64,000 nt of DNA from Bradyrhizobium aeschynomenes (GTDB lineage: Bacteria > Pseudomonadota > Alphaproteobacteria > Rhizobiales > Xanthobacteraceae): positions 310,001-374,000 of the forward strand of contig NZ_JABFDM010000006.1 in NCBI RefSeq assembly GCF_013178945.1, in the 5' to 3' direction. Within the stretch, counting starts at the first letter, position 1. Each line of letters begins with the position of its first letter. Shown one piece after another: positions 44,057 to 53,762 of this stretch. The translations under genes were made by a program, and so were the position numbers. Under the pieces are notes generated by a model. That model searched no databases and had not been told where the DNA came from. It was given only the letters and a program-made list of their open reading frames with translations.

Positions 44057-45528
44057 ATGCATGCTCAGCCATCCCAAGTCAGTGCGGACCATTCGATGCG
44101 CTCCCTTCGCTCGCGGCTGTCGGCGCTCTGGCTCATGCTGGCAGTTTCGGGCGCGGCAACCGCTTATCTGCTGGTCGAATCCTTTCAGCAGTCGACGAAT
44201 GCCCGCGTGGCGCGTGCGCAGGATCTGGTCATCAGCGGCTGCCGCGACATCGCCGACCGCTATCAATTCTTCGTCTCCGGCTGGCGGGGCGCGCCGGTCG
44301 ACGACAGGCTCAAGCAGGACCTGCTCGCCGTCGTGCAGTCCGCCTTGACGGCGAAGCCCGGCGTCGAAGGCGGCATCTGGCAGGCCGGAAGCGGCTCGCT
44401 CGCTTACGCCTATCCGACCTATGAGGGCACCGGACCCAAGACCGACCTGCCGGCCGCCGAGCTCAGCGTCATTCAAAGCGTCAATGCCGAGACCCAGCGC
44501 AGCGGCCGGCCGGATACGATCAGGACCGCGGGGCGCTCACAAACCTTGATCGTCCATGGCTGCCCGTTGCGCGGACCACTCGAGAACATCACCGCCTGGA
44601 CGATGACGCGGGCCGCGACGGCCGAAGGTCCGGCCTACACGCATCTGCTTGCCGGGTTGCTCGTGCTGGCGCTGACGCTGCTGGGATCGGCGCTCTGGCT
44701 GAGCTGGATCCTGGTCTCATGGTCACGGCGCATCGCCCTGATCGAAACGGCGCTCGGCGGTGCGACGATGTCCGCCGATCTGCCGCATCTGCCCCATACC
44801 GGCGCACACGAGCTCGACCGTCTCGTCGACGCCGTGAACGATGCCGGTCATCGCCTCTCGGCCGAGCGCAGCCGGGCCGCGGCGGCCGAACGACTCGCGG
44901 CGGTCGGACGTCTCTCGGCCAACCTCGCCCACGAGATCCGCAATCCGATCGCCGCGATGCGCCTGAAGGCCGAGAACGCCCTCGCCTCCTCCGACCCCGC
45001 CCGCAAGAGCAGCGCGCTCGAAGCCATCCTGCAGCAGGTGGCGCGGCTCGACGCACTGTTGCGCGATCTGCTCGCGATGACTCACGCCAGCCGGCCGGCG
45101 GCGCGCCCCGTCGATCTCGCCAGCTTCCTGCAATCGACGATCGAGACGCACCGCGAGCTTGCGGCGCGCCGCGGCCTGCAACTCCGGACCGTCGTGCCGG
45201 CCGCAGAACGAGCCCCGTGCTTCGACCCTTCACAGATGCAGCGCGCCCTCGACAACCTGATCATCAACGCGGTCCAGAGCACCACTGCCGGCGGCGAGAT
45301 CCTGGTTGCGGCCGAGATCGGCAACGGACGCCTTCTGTTTCGCGTCACCGACAGCGGGCCGGGCATCGACGCCAGCATCAGGGATCGCCTGTTCGAGCCG
45401 TTCGTCAGCAGCCGCGCCGACGGCACCGGCCTCGGTCTCGCCATCGTGCGCGAGATCGCGCGCGCCCATCGCGGCGAGGCGCGGCTCGGACAGAGCAGCA
45501 ACGGCACCGCCTTCGAGATTTCCTTGCC

Positions 45529-45544
<16 letters not shown>
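44057..45544 (+). CDS. Membrane sensor histidine kinase paired with NtrC-type regulator
   Basis: 495 aa. TM1 (about 17-40) and TM2 (about 195-222, LLAGLLVLALTLLGSALWLS) bracket a periplasmic sensor region of about 155 residues that I do not recognise. A HAMP-like linker (LPHTGAHELDRLVDAVNDAG) leads to HisKA with His292 (NLAHEIRNPIAAM) and HATPase (NLIINAVQS, DGTGLGLAIVREI). The stop overlaps the regulator gene by 16 bp, so the pair is co-translated. The ATG could be 44057 or 44096; both are compatible with the first helix. No receiver domain. Confidence 0.9.
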
Positions 45545-46884
<1,340 letters not shown>

Positions 46885-46931
46885 TCGTTCGCATCCTCAT
46901 GCAACCCATTGATTTCTCGTCGCTCGGCGAC

Positions 46932-46946
46932 TGGCACGGCCGTTGC
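46932..46946 (+). promoter_or_regulatory. Sigma-54 (-24/-12) promoter
   Basis: TGGCACGGCCGTTGC matches TGGCAC-N5-TTGC completely, with GG and GC separated by the required 10 bp. Transcription would start near 46958, about 15 bp before the ribosome site of the first beta-barrel gene. Confidence 0.85.
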
Positions 46947-46986
46947 GAAACCAATCGCGTCACCAACCTCGACAAGGAGTTCCAGG

Positions 46987-47700
46987 ATGACGCGAAAGAT
47001 GACGCCGATCGTGACCGTGCTCGCCCTCGCCGCCGCAGGCATCGGCACCTCCATCGCCGACGCTCAGGCCCCGCTGTCCGCGCCCGGCACGACATGGGAT
47101 GCATCGCAGCTCCCCGAGACGCGCGGCATCGTCAAGCAGTACACGCTGACGTCGCGCGGTGACGTCGACGGGCTGATCCTCAATGACGGCACCGAGGTGA
47201 AGCTGCCGCCACATCTGACCCCGCAGATCGTGTTTGCGATCCGCCCCGGCGATGGGGTGTCCGTCCGCGGCCTGCGCGCCCGCGCGCTGCCGCTGGTCGA
47301 CGCGACCGCGATCACCAACATCGCGACCGGCAAGAGCGTCGTCGATAATGGCCCGCCCGATGGCCCCGGACGTCCCGGCAGTGATCAGACCGTCAACGGA
47401 CGGATCACGACGCTGCTGCATGGCAAGCGCGGCGAGGTCAACGGCGCGGTCCTCGAGGACGGCACATCGCTCCGCCTGCCGCCGCCGGAGGCCGAACGCC
47501 TCGCCGACACGCTGCGTCCGGGGCAGACCATCTCGGTCCGCGGCGATCTGCTCGAGACCGCGCTCGGCAAGCTCGTCGACGTGAGGGCGATCGGCACCTC
47601 GCCGGATCAGCTGACCGAGATCGAAGGCCCGCGCCCGCCGCGCGGCCCGAAGGGCGGGCCCGATCGCCTCGGCCCGCCGCCGCCCCCGCCGCGCGGCTGA
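46987..47700 (+). CDS. Exported tandem-repeat beta-barrel-like (OB-fold-like) protein, family not identified
   Basis: 237 aa. Signal peptide at residues 1-27 (TPIVTVLALAAAGIGTSIADA). Two related repeats follow (about 46-110 and 137-203), each with the pattern G-x-V-x5-G-[DE]-V-[DN]-G-x-[IV]-L-x-DGT-x-[VL]-[KR]-LPP followed by RPG[DQ]xxSVRG and ending in VDxxAI. The pattern looks like a small OB-type barrel. A Pro/Gly-rich C-terminus (RPPRGPKGG, PPPPPPRG) completes it. ATG 46987 follows AAGGAG. It is the first gene behind the sigma-54 promoter. I know no function for this family. Confidence 0.8.
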   Translation: MTRKMTPIVTVLALAAAGIGTSIADAQAPLSAPGTTWDASQLPETRGIVKQYTLTSRGDVDGLILNDGTEVKLPPHLTPQIVFAIRPGDGVSVRGLRARALPLVDATAITNIATGKSVVDNGPPDGPGRPGSDQTVNGRITTLLHGKRGEVNGAVLEDGTSLRLPPPEAERLADTLRPGQTISVRGDLLETALGKLVDVRAIGTSPDQLTEIEGPRPPRGPKGGPDRLGPPPPPPRG

Positions 47701-47739
47701 GGCCCTTCAAGTTCGACGAACACATCCGAGGAGACAAAC

Positions 47740-48396
47740 ATGCATTGGATCGACCCTGACAGCCTGCCAGCCGTGACCGGCGTTCTCGAACGCTTTGTGC
47801 TCAATCCTCATGGCGAGGTCGACGGATTCGTGATGCGCGCGAGCGACGAGGACGTCCTCGTTCACACCCCGCCGCATATGGAGACAGAGCTCACGCGCCA
47901 CATCAAGGCCGGCGATACCGTCGGCGTGCACGCGGTCAGGCCGCGCGGCGCCGCGCTACTGTCCGCGGTCGCGGTGACCGGCGCGAATGGACGCCGGATC
48001 ATCGACCATGGACCGGACGAGGCGCGTGAGCATCCCAACCACAAGGCTCACAAGAGGGATGCCGACGGCACGGTGCGGCTGTCGCTATTCGGCCCCAAGG
48101 GCGAGCTGCGCGGGGCCCTGCTGACGGACGGCACCGTGGTGAGGATCGGGCCGAAGGAGGCTACCGAAATTGCCGAGCTGCTTGCGCCGAAGGCCACCTT
48201 GGCGGTCCGCGGCGACGGCATCGACACGCGCTTCGGCCGCGTCATCCACGCCCGCGAGGCCGGTCCGAGCCTGAAGGAGATCACGCCGCTCAAGCACGGC
48301 AAGCCCGAGCCCAAGCATGGTCCGGGTCCCAAGCACGGGTCGAAGCACAAGCATGGGCGGAAGCACGGACCGAAGCACGATCACGCCCACGCGTGA
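47740..48396 (+). CDS. Second tandem-repeat OB-fold-like protein with His/Lys-rich tail
   Basis: 218 aa, clearly related to the preceding protein: repeat 1 (about 12-80, NPHGEVDGFVM and TPPH) and repeat 2 (about 110-175, GPKGELRGALLTDGTVVRIG). It has no signal peptide, so it is likely cytoplasmic. From about residue 185 to the end the protein is made of Lys, His, Gly and Pro, ending HDHAHA, a plausible metal- or polyanion-binding tail. A ribosome site GAGGAGA lies before the ATG at 47740. It is 39 bp after gene 1, same direction. Confidence 0.78.
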   Translation: MHWIDPDSLPAVTGVLERFVLNPHGEVDGFVMRASDEDVLVHTPPHMETELTRHIKAGDTVGVHAVRPRGAALLSAVAVTGANGRRIIDHGPDEAREHPNHKAHKRDADGTVRLSLFGPKGELRGALLTDGTVVRIGPKEATEIAELLAPKATLAVRGDGIDTRFGRVIHAREAGPSLKEITPLKHGKPEPKHGPGPKHGSKHKHGRKHGPKHDHAHA

Positions 48397-48438
48397 TCGC
48401 ATGCACCCATGACGCATTGAGCAGCCGAGGCCGAGAGC

Positions 48439-49713
48439 ATGTCACCGGACGAGACCACCACGCGCCGAGCGAGCCGTGCGCTCGACGCCGCCAATTTCTT
48501 CCTGGCCGACGTGCGCGACGGCCTCGGCCCGTATCTGGCGATCTATCTGCTCACCGAGCAGAAATGGGACGAGGCTTCGATCGGCGTCGTGATGTCCTTG
48601 GCGACGATCGCGGGCATCGTCGCGCAGACGCCGGCCGGCGCGCTGGTCGATACTGTCAGGGCCAAGCGCATGATCATGATCGCGGCTGCGATCGTCGTCA
48701 CGGCATCGTCATTGGCGCTGCCGCTGATGTCGAGCTTCTGGCCGGTTGCGGTCTCGCAGAGCATCGCCAATGGTGCCGGCGTGATCTTCGCGCCGGCCAT
48801 CGCCGCAGTATCGCTCGGCATCGTTGGAGCCCGCGCGTTCACGGCGCGGATCGGCCGCAACGAGACCTTCAACCATGCGGGCAACGCGGTCGGCGCGGTC
48901 ATTGCCGGCGCGGCCGCCTATGCGCTCGGACCATCGGCGGTGTTCTATCTGATGGCGGTGACGTCGGCCGGCAGCCTGATCAGCGTGCTCGCCATTCCCG
49001 AGCGCGCCATCGATCACGACGCGGCGCGCGGCCTGTCGCATCAGAAACAAGGCGCTGCGAGCGAACAAGGTGGGCAGCCTTCAGGTCTCGGCATTCTCCT
49101 GACCTGCCGTCCCCTTCTCATCTTCGCGATCTGCGTCGCGCTGTTTCACCTCGCCAATGCGGCGATGCTGCCGTTGGTCGGCCAGAAGCTCGCATTGCAG
49201 GACAAGAACCTCGGCACGAGCCTGATGTCGGCCTGTATCGCGGCGGCGCAGCTCGTGATGGTGCCGATGGCGCTGCTGGTCGGCGCCCGCGCCGACCGCT
49301 GGGGCCACAAGCGCTTCTTCCTGGCGGCGCTGCTGATCCTGCCGCTGCGCGCCGTGCTCTACACGCTGTCGGACGACAAGGCCTGGCTGGTCGGCGTACA
49401 GCTGCTCGACGGCGTCGGCGCCGGCATCTTCGGCGCGATCATGCCGGTGATCGTCGCGGACCTGATGCGCGGCACCGGCAGGTTCAACGTCGCGCAAGGC
49501 GCCGTCATCACGGCGCAGAGCATCGGCGCTGCACTTTCCACCGCAATGGCCGGACTCGTGGTAGTCCATGGCGGCTACAGCGCCGCGTTTCTCACGCTGG
49601 GCGGGACAGCTGCCCTCGCCGTGGTCGTGTGCTGGCTGCTGCTGCCGGAGACCGGTGGAACGGAGGCCGCACATCCGAACGCGACCGCCGCGCCCGCTAT
49701 CCCCGCCGAATGA
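48439..49713 (+). CDS. MFS transporter
   Basis: 424 aa, about 12 transmembrane helices. It has the MFS loop 2-3 motif in AGALVDTVRAKRM and the loop 8-9 repeat in VGARADRWGHKRF, typical of drug/metabolite efflux. A Gln/Glu-rich central loop (HQKQGAASEQGGQ) divides the halves. It starts 42 bp after the second OB-like protein, same direction, so it could be part of the sigma-54 operon. Substrate unknown. Confidence 0.85.
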   Translation: MSPDETTTRRASRALDAANFFLADVRDGLGPYLAIYLLTEQKWDEASIGVVMSLATIAGIVAQTPAGALVDTVRAKRMIMIAAAIVVTASSLALPLMSSFWPVAVSQSIANGAGVIFAPAIAAVSLGIVGARAFTARIGRNETFNHAGNAVGAVIAGAAAYALGPSAVFYLMAVTSAGSLISVLAIPERAIDHDAARGLSHQKQGAASEQGGQPSGLGILLTCRPLLIFAICVALFHLANAAMLPLVGQKLALQDKNLGTSLMSACIAAAQLVMVPMALLVGARADRWGHKRFFLAALLILPLRAVLYTLSDDKAWLVGVQLLDGVGAGIFGAIMPVIVADLMRGTGRFNVAQGAVITAQSIGAALSTAMAGLVVVHGGYSAAFLTLGGTAALAVVVCWLLLPETGGTEAAHPNATAAPAIPAE

Positions 49714-49735
49714 TTTGCTCTATCGATCCTCGATC

Positions 49736-50989
49736 ATGTTCGCACACAGCCCTTGGCTTCCCTACGCCATCATCATCCTCGCCACCGCTGGCGTCATCGT
49801 CCGCCCCTTCCGGCTGCCCGAAGCGATCTGGGCCGTCACGGGCGCGGTGCTGCTGGTCGCGCTCGGTCTGTTGCCGGCCGCCGATGCGCTGGCTGGCATC
49901 CGCAAGGGCGTCGACGTCTATCTGTTCCTGATCGGCATGATGCTGATCGCCGAGCTCGCCCGCCGCGAAGGTCTGTTCGACTATCTCGCGGCCTATGCGG
50001 TGGAGCATGCCCGCGGCTCGCCGCAGCTCCTGTTCCTGCTGGTCTACGCGGTCGGCACGCTGGTCACCGTGCTGCTCTCGAATGACGCCACCGCGATCGT
50101 GTTGACGCCGGCCGTGTATGCCGCGACGCGCGCCGCCGGCGCCTCGCCGCTGCCGTATCTGTATGTCTGTGCCTTCATCGCCAATGCCGCTAGCTTCGTG
50201 CTGCCGATCTCCAATCCGGCCAATCTCGTGGTGTTCGGCGAGCGCATGCCGCATCTGACGGAATGGCTGCGGCAGTTCACGCTTCCCTCGATCGCAGCCA
50301 TCGCCCTCACCTATGTCGCGCTCTGGCTGACCCAGCGGCACGCGCTGCGCGCGGAAACGCTGCGCACCGATGTCGAGAAGCCGCATCTCAGCCGCGAGGG
50401 ACGGCTCGCGGCAATGGGCATCGTCGCCATTGCAGCCGTGCTGCTGACCGCGTCCGCGCTCGACGTGCAACTCGGCCTGCCGACCTTCGTCTGCGGCGCG
50501 GTCACGGCGGCCGCGATCCTGCTGGTCAGCCGGCAGTCGCCATGGCCGATCATCAAGGGCGTGTCCTGGGGCGTGCTGCCGCTGGTCGGCGGCCTGTTCG
50601 TGATGGTGGAGGGTTTGAGCCGGTTCGGCGCCATCGGCCAGCTCAGCGCGTGGCTTCATCAGGGCGTCAGCCAATCACCGGCGGGAACGGCCTGGGCCGC
50701 GGGCCTGGTCACGGCTGTCGCCGACAACATCGCCAACAACCTGCCGGTCGGACTGGTCGCAGGCTCGGTCGCGGCCAGCGATCACCTGCCTCACGAGGTG
50801 ATCCGGGCGATCCTGATCGGGGTCGATCTCGGCCCCAACCTCTCGGTCACCGGCTCACTTGCGACCATTCTCTGGCTTACCGCGCTGCGCCGCGAGAAGA
50901 TCGAGGTGACGGCCTGGCAGTTTCTGAAGATCGGACTCGTGACGACGCCGCCAGCGCTGGTGGCAGCGCTGGCGGCGGCAATCCATTGA
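49736..50989 (+). CDS. ArsB/NhaD-type ion transporter (ion transporter superfamily)
   Basis: 417 aa with about 10-12 helices. ArsB-like elements include SNDATAIVLTPAVYA and VADNIANNLPVGLVAG, the two re-entrant loops that carry Asn/Asp. The name ArsB reflects family only: no arsR, arsC or arsH gene is nearby, so arsenite export is not supported. A Na+/H+ or anion transport role is equally possible. It begins 22 bp after the MFS gene, last gene in the run, and is convergent with the DUF892 gene. Confidence 0.82.
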   Translation: MFAHSPWLPYAIIILATAGVIVRPFRLPEAIWAVTGAVLLVALGLLPAADALAGIRKGVDVYLFLIGMMLIAELARREGLFDYLAAYAVEHARGSPQLLFLLVYAVGTLVTVLLSNDATAIVLTPAVYAATRAAGASPLPYLYVCAFIANAASFVLPISNPANLVVFGERMPHLTEWLRQFTLPSIAAIALTYVALWLTQRHALRAETLRTDVEKPHLSREGRLAAMGIVAIAAVLLTASALDVQLGLPTFVCGAVTAAAILLVSRQSPWPIIKGVSWGVLPLVGGLFVMVEGLSRFGAIGQLSAWLHQGVSQSPAGTAWAAGLVTAVADNIANNLPVGLVAGSVAASDHLPHEVIRAILIGVDLGPNLSVTGSLATILWLTALRREKIEVTAWQFLKIGLVTTPPALVAALAAAIH

Positions 50990-51005
50990 TCAGTGCAGAC
51001 TGGGA

Positions 51006-51500
51006 TCAGGCGGCGGCTTCGTAGTTGACCGCGGTCTCCGCGATCTTGGTCAGGCTCTCGTCCGTCTTGCGCTCTTCGTTGAGCGTCTGGTCGAGCAGCT
51101 TCGCCACCTTGGGCAGGTTGAGCTTGAGGGCCCAGGCCTTCAAGGTGCCGTAGCGCGACATCTCGTAGTGCTCGACCGCCTGCGCCGCAGCAAGGAGGCC
51201 GGCATCGAGCGCCTGCGTCCCCTTGTACTCGTCCATGATCTCCTTGCCCTCGTCGATGATGCCCTCGATCGCATCGCACTTCTTGCCGCGCGCCGGCTTG
51301 CCAATCATCTCGAACACCTGCTCGAGGCGCTCGATCTGGCCCTCGGTCTCATCCTGGTGCTTGAGGAAGGCAGCCTGCAGCTTGTCCGACTGCGCAGCCT
51401 TGGCCATCTTCGGCAGCGTCTTCAGGATCTGCTTCTCGGCGTAGTAGATGTCCTTGAGGGTATCGAGGAAGAGTTCGTTGAGATCTTTTTCGGCAGCCAT
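51006..51500 (-). CDS. DUF892 (YciE/YciF) ferritin-like protein
   Basis: 164 aa, four-helix ferritin-like bundle. It has the diiron-type residues of the family (LKDIYYAEKQILKTLPKM, KHQDETEGQIERLE, VEHYEMSRYGTL, LNEERKTDESL). It is linked with osmotic and general stress in enteric and rhizobial bacteria; precise activity is unproven. A stress-type promoter lies upstream. Confidence 0.9.
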   Translation of the reverse strand: MAAEKDLNELFLDTLKDIYYAEKQILKTLPKMAKAAQSDKLQAAFLKHQDETEGQIERLEQVFEMIGKPARGKKCDAIEGIIDEGKEIMDEYKGTQALDAGLLAAAQAVEHYEMSRYGTLKAWALKLNLPKVAKLLDQTLNEERKTDESLTKIAETAVNYEAAA

Positions 51501-51527
51501 GGTGTGCTCCTGGTTGTGTCAGCCGAC

Positions 51528-51552
51528 AACCGGAAAGCCACACCCTGGTTCC
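51528..51552 (-). promoter_or_regulatory. Candidate EcfG (general stress sigma) promoter of the DUF892 gene
   Basis: On the minus strand GGAAC (51552-51548) is followed after 16 bp by GGTT (51531-51528). The EcfG consensus is GGAAC-N16/17-CGTT, so -35 is perfect and -10 has one mismatch. It lies 28-52 bp upstream of the start codon. Confidence 0.5.
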
Positions 51553-51704
51553 TGCCGCGGACCGACCGGTCCATGAAAATCTTACCGCAGAGCCGCGCGA
51601 TCCTCCTGCTTGCCCCCTTGTAACAAAACCGTCACGCGGCAAAACTAAAGCTCTTGCCTGCGGCGAGACGCCGCGATTCTGCCGATTGCTTTCAGGAGTT
51701 TTCA

Positions 51705-53558
51705 ATGCGCCGCTCGCTCGTGCTGCTGTGCGCCGGACTGACCCTGTTGTCGTCCAGCGCTGCATTTGCAGAGAACGCCACGCCCCGTAACCTCATCCTG
51801 TTCATTCCCGACGGCCTGCGGGCGGCGAAGGTCACGCCTGAGACCGCGCCGGCCATGGCGGCCGTCCGCGACAAGGGCGTCAACTTCAAGAACTCGCACT
51901 CACTGTTTCCGACCTTCACCATGGCCAACGGCTCGGCGATGGCGACCGGCCACTATCTCGGCGACACCGGCACGTTCTCGAACACCATCTTCACCGGGTA
52001 CACCTCGGTCCCGGCCGGCGAGACCGTCGTGCCCTTCATCGAGAACGACGCCGTGCTCGGCGACATCGACGAGCATTTCAACGGCGACTATCTCAACGAG
52101 GACACGATCCTGAAGCTCGCCCGCAAGGCCGGCTATTCCACGGCTGCGATCGGCAAGCTCGGTCCGACCTACCTGTTCGACCACACCGGCTGCCCCTGCA
52201 AGCCCGGCGCGAGCTCCTCGATCGTGATCGACGACAGTACCGGCAACAAGAATGGCGTGCCCTTGACCGACGAGGTCAAGGACGCCATGACCGAGGCGGG
52301 CCTCGCGCTGGCGACGCCGTCGCGCGGCGACAACGGTAAGGCCGGGAACGCCAAGACGCCGGGCACGACCTCGGCCAACGTCGCCCAGCAGGCCTACATG
52401 GTCGACGTCGCCACCAAGGTGGTGCTGCCGATGTTCAAGGCGCGCAACAAGCCGTTCGTTCTGGTGTTCTGGTCGCGCGATCCCGACGGCAGCCAGCACA
52501 ATCACGGCGACAGCCTCAACACCATCACCCCGGGCATCAACGGCCCGACCTCGATGGCCGGCATCAAGAACGCCGACGACAATCTCGCCGCGCTGCGCAA
52601 GGCGCTCGACGATCTCGGGCTTTCCGCCTCGACCAACATCATGGTGCAGGCCGACCACGGCTTCTCGACCATCTCCAAGGAGAGCAAGACCTCGCCCTCG
52701 GCCAAGGTCAGCTATGACGACACGCCGAAGGACTTCCTGCCGATGGGCTTTTTGGCGCTCGACCTCGCCAAGGCGCTCGACCTGCCGCTGTTCGATCCGA
52801 ACGACAAGAACGCCGCCGTGCCCGCCGGCAAGCACCCGAAGGCCGGCAACGGCGTGCTCGGCAAGGATCCGACCAAGCCGGATCTCATCGTCGCCACCAA
52901 TGGCGGCTCCGACCTGATCTACCTGCCGAACAACGACAGGAAGCTCGCCCGCCGCACCGTCAAGGCACTGCTCGAGCAGGACTACGTCTCCGGCCTCTTC
53001 GTCGACGACAAGCTCGGCGAGATCCCCGGCACGCTGCCGCTGTCGGTCGTCAATCTCGACGGCAAGGCGGTGACGCCGCATCCGGCGATCGTCGTCAACT
53101 TCCGCTCCTATGTCGCACTTGGCTGCGACGTGCCGAGCAACTGCTCGGTCGAGGTGGCCGACACCGTGTTGCGCCAGGGCCAGGGCATGCACGGCTCGTT
53201 CAGCCGCGGCGACACCTACAACTTCATGGCCGCCATCGGTCCGGACTTCAAAGCGGGCTTCGTCGATCCTCTCCCCGTCAGCAACGCCGACGTCGGCATC
53301 ACCGCGGCCAAGCTGCTCGACCTCAAGGTCGCGCCGAAGGGCAAGCTGATCGGCCGCGTCATGACGGAAGCGATGCCGAACGGCGCAACGCCGAAGGCGA
53401 CCTCCGACGTCATCAAGTCAGATCCGGCCGCGGGCGGCCTGCGCACCGTGCTGAAGCTGCAGCGCGTCGGCAGCCAGCGCTATTTCGATGCCGCGGGTTT
53501 CCCCGGCCGCACGGTGGGCCTGGATGACGAGGCGCCGAAGAAGACGGCAGCGAAGTAG
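51705..53558 (+). CDS. Exported alkaline-phosphatase-superfamily enzyme (nucleotide pyrophosphatase/phosphodiesterase type)
   Basis: 617 aa. Signal peptide SLVLLCAGLTLLSSSAAFA. Metal-site elements are LILFIPDGLR (first Asp) and the nucleophile region LFPTFTMANGSAMATGHYLG, where a Thr sits at the nucleophile position as in phosphodiesterases. Then come FWSRDPDGSQHNHGD and VQADHGFSTISK with the remaining Asp/His ligands. It hydrolyses phosphoesters in the periplasm; substrate unknown. The ATG at 51705 follows CAGGAG. No phosphate box could be defended upstream. Confidence 0.88.
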   Translation: MRRSLVLLCAGLTLLSSSAAFAENATPRNLILFIPDGLRAAKVTPETAPAMAAVRDKGVNFKNSHSLFPTFTMANGSAMATGHYLGDTGTFSNTIFTGYTSVPAGETVVPFIENDAVLGDIDEHFNGDYLNEDTILKLARKAGYSTAAIGKLGPTYLFDHTGCPCKPGASSSIVIDDSTGNKNGVPLTDEVKDAMTEAGLALATPSRGDNGKAGNAKTPGTTSANVAQQAYMVDVATKVVLPMFKARNKPFVLVFWSRDPDGSQHNHGDSLNTITPGINGPTSMAGIKNADDNLAALRKALDDLGLSASTNIMVQADHGFSTISKESKTSPSAKVSYDDTPKDFLPMGFLALDLAKALDLPLFDPNDKNAAVPAGKHPKAGNGVLGKDPTKPDLIVATNGGSDLIYLPNNDRKLARRTVKALLEQDYVSGLFVDDKLGEIPGTLPLSVVNLDGKAVTPHPAIVVNFRSYVALGCDVPSNCSVEVADTVLRQGQGMHGSFSRGDTYNFMAAIGPDFKAGFVDPLPVSNADVGITAAKLLDLKVAPKGKLIGRVMTEAMPNGATPKATSDVIKSDPAAGGLRTVLKLQRVGSQRYFDAAGFPGRTVGLDDEAPKKTAAK

Positions 53559-53650
53559 TCAGGTCACGCGAATGCATGTCTGCCCGGGTGAGCGGAAGCG
53601 AACCCGGGGATCTCGCGCCACGTATTGTTTCGCAATGAGAAGCACCGCTC

Positions 53651-53740
53651 TCTCCACGTCATTGCGAGCGCAGCGAAGCAATCCAGGGCTGCGCGAACGA
53701 CTCTGGATTGCTTCGCTGCGCTCGCAATGACGCGTGGAGA
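53651..53740. repeat. REP-like inverted repeat
   Basis: The left arm 53651-53686 and right arm 53703-53740 are exact complements apart from a 2-nt bulge. The core is CATTGCGAGCGCAGCGAAGC, and the central loop is 16 nt. It lies between the phosphatase and the convergent protease gene and can terminate transcripts from either side. Similar palindromes with this core are common in Bradyrhizobium intergenic DNA. Confidence 0.85.
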
Positions 53741-53762
53741 CATCGTGCCGCTTCACGACCAC

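Noticed and set aside
49736..50989. Arsenic resistance operon
   Set aside because: Only an ArsB-superfamily transporter is present; no arsR, arsC, arsH or acr3 gene is nearby.
51501..51704. Pho box before the alkaline-phosphatase-superfamily gene
   Set aside because: No pair of CTGTCAT-like half-sites with 4-bp spacing was found; only an isolated CCGTCAC.
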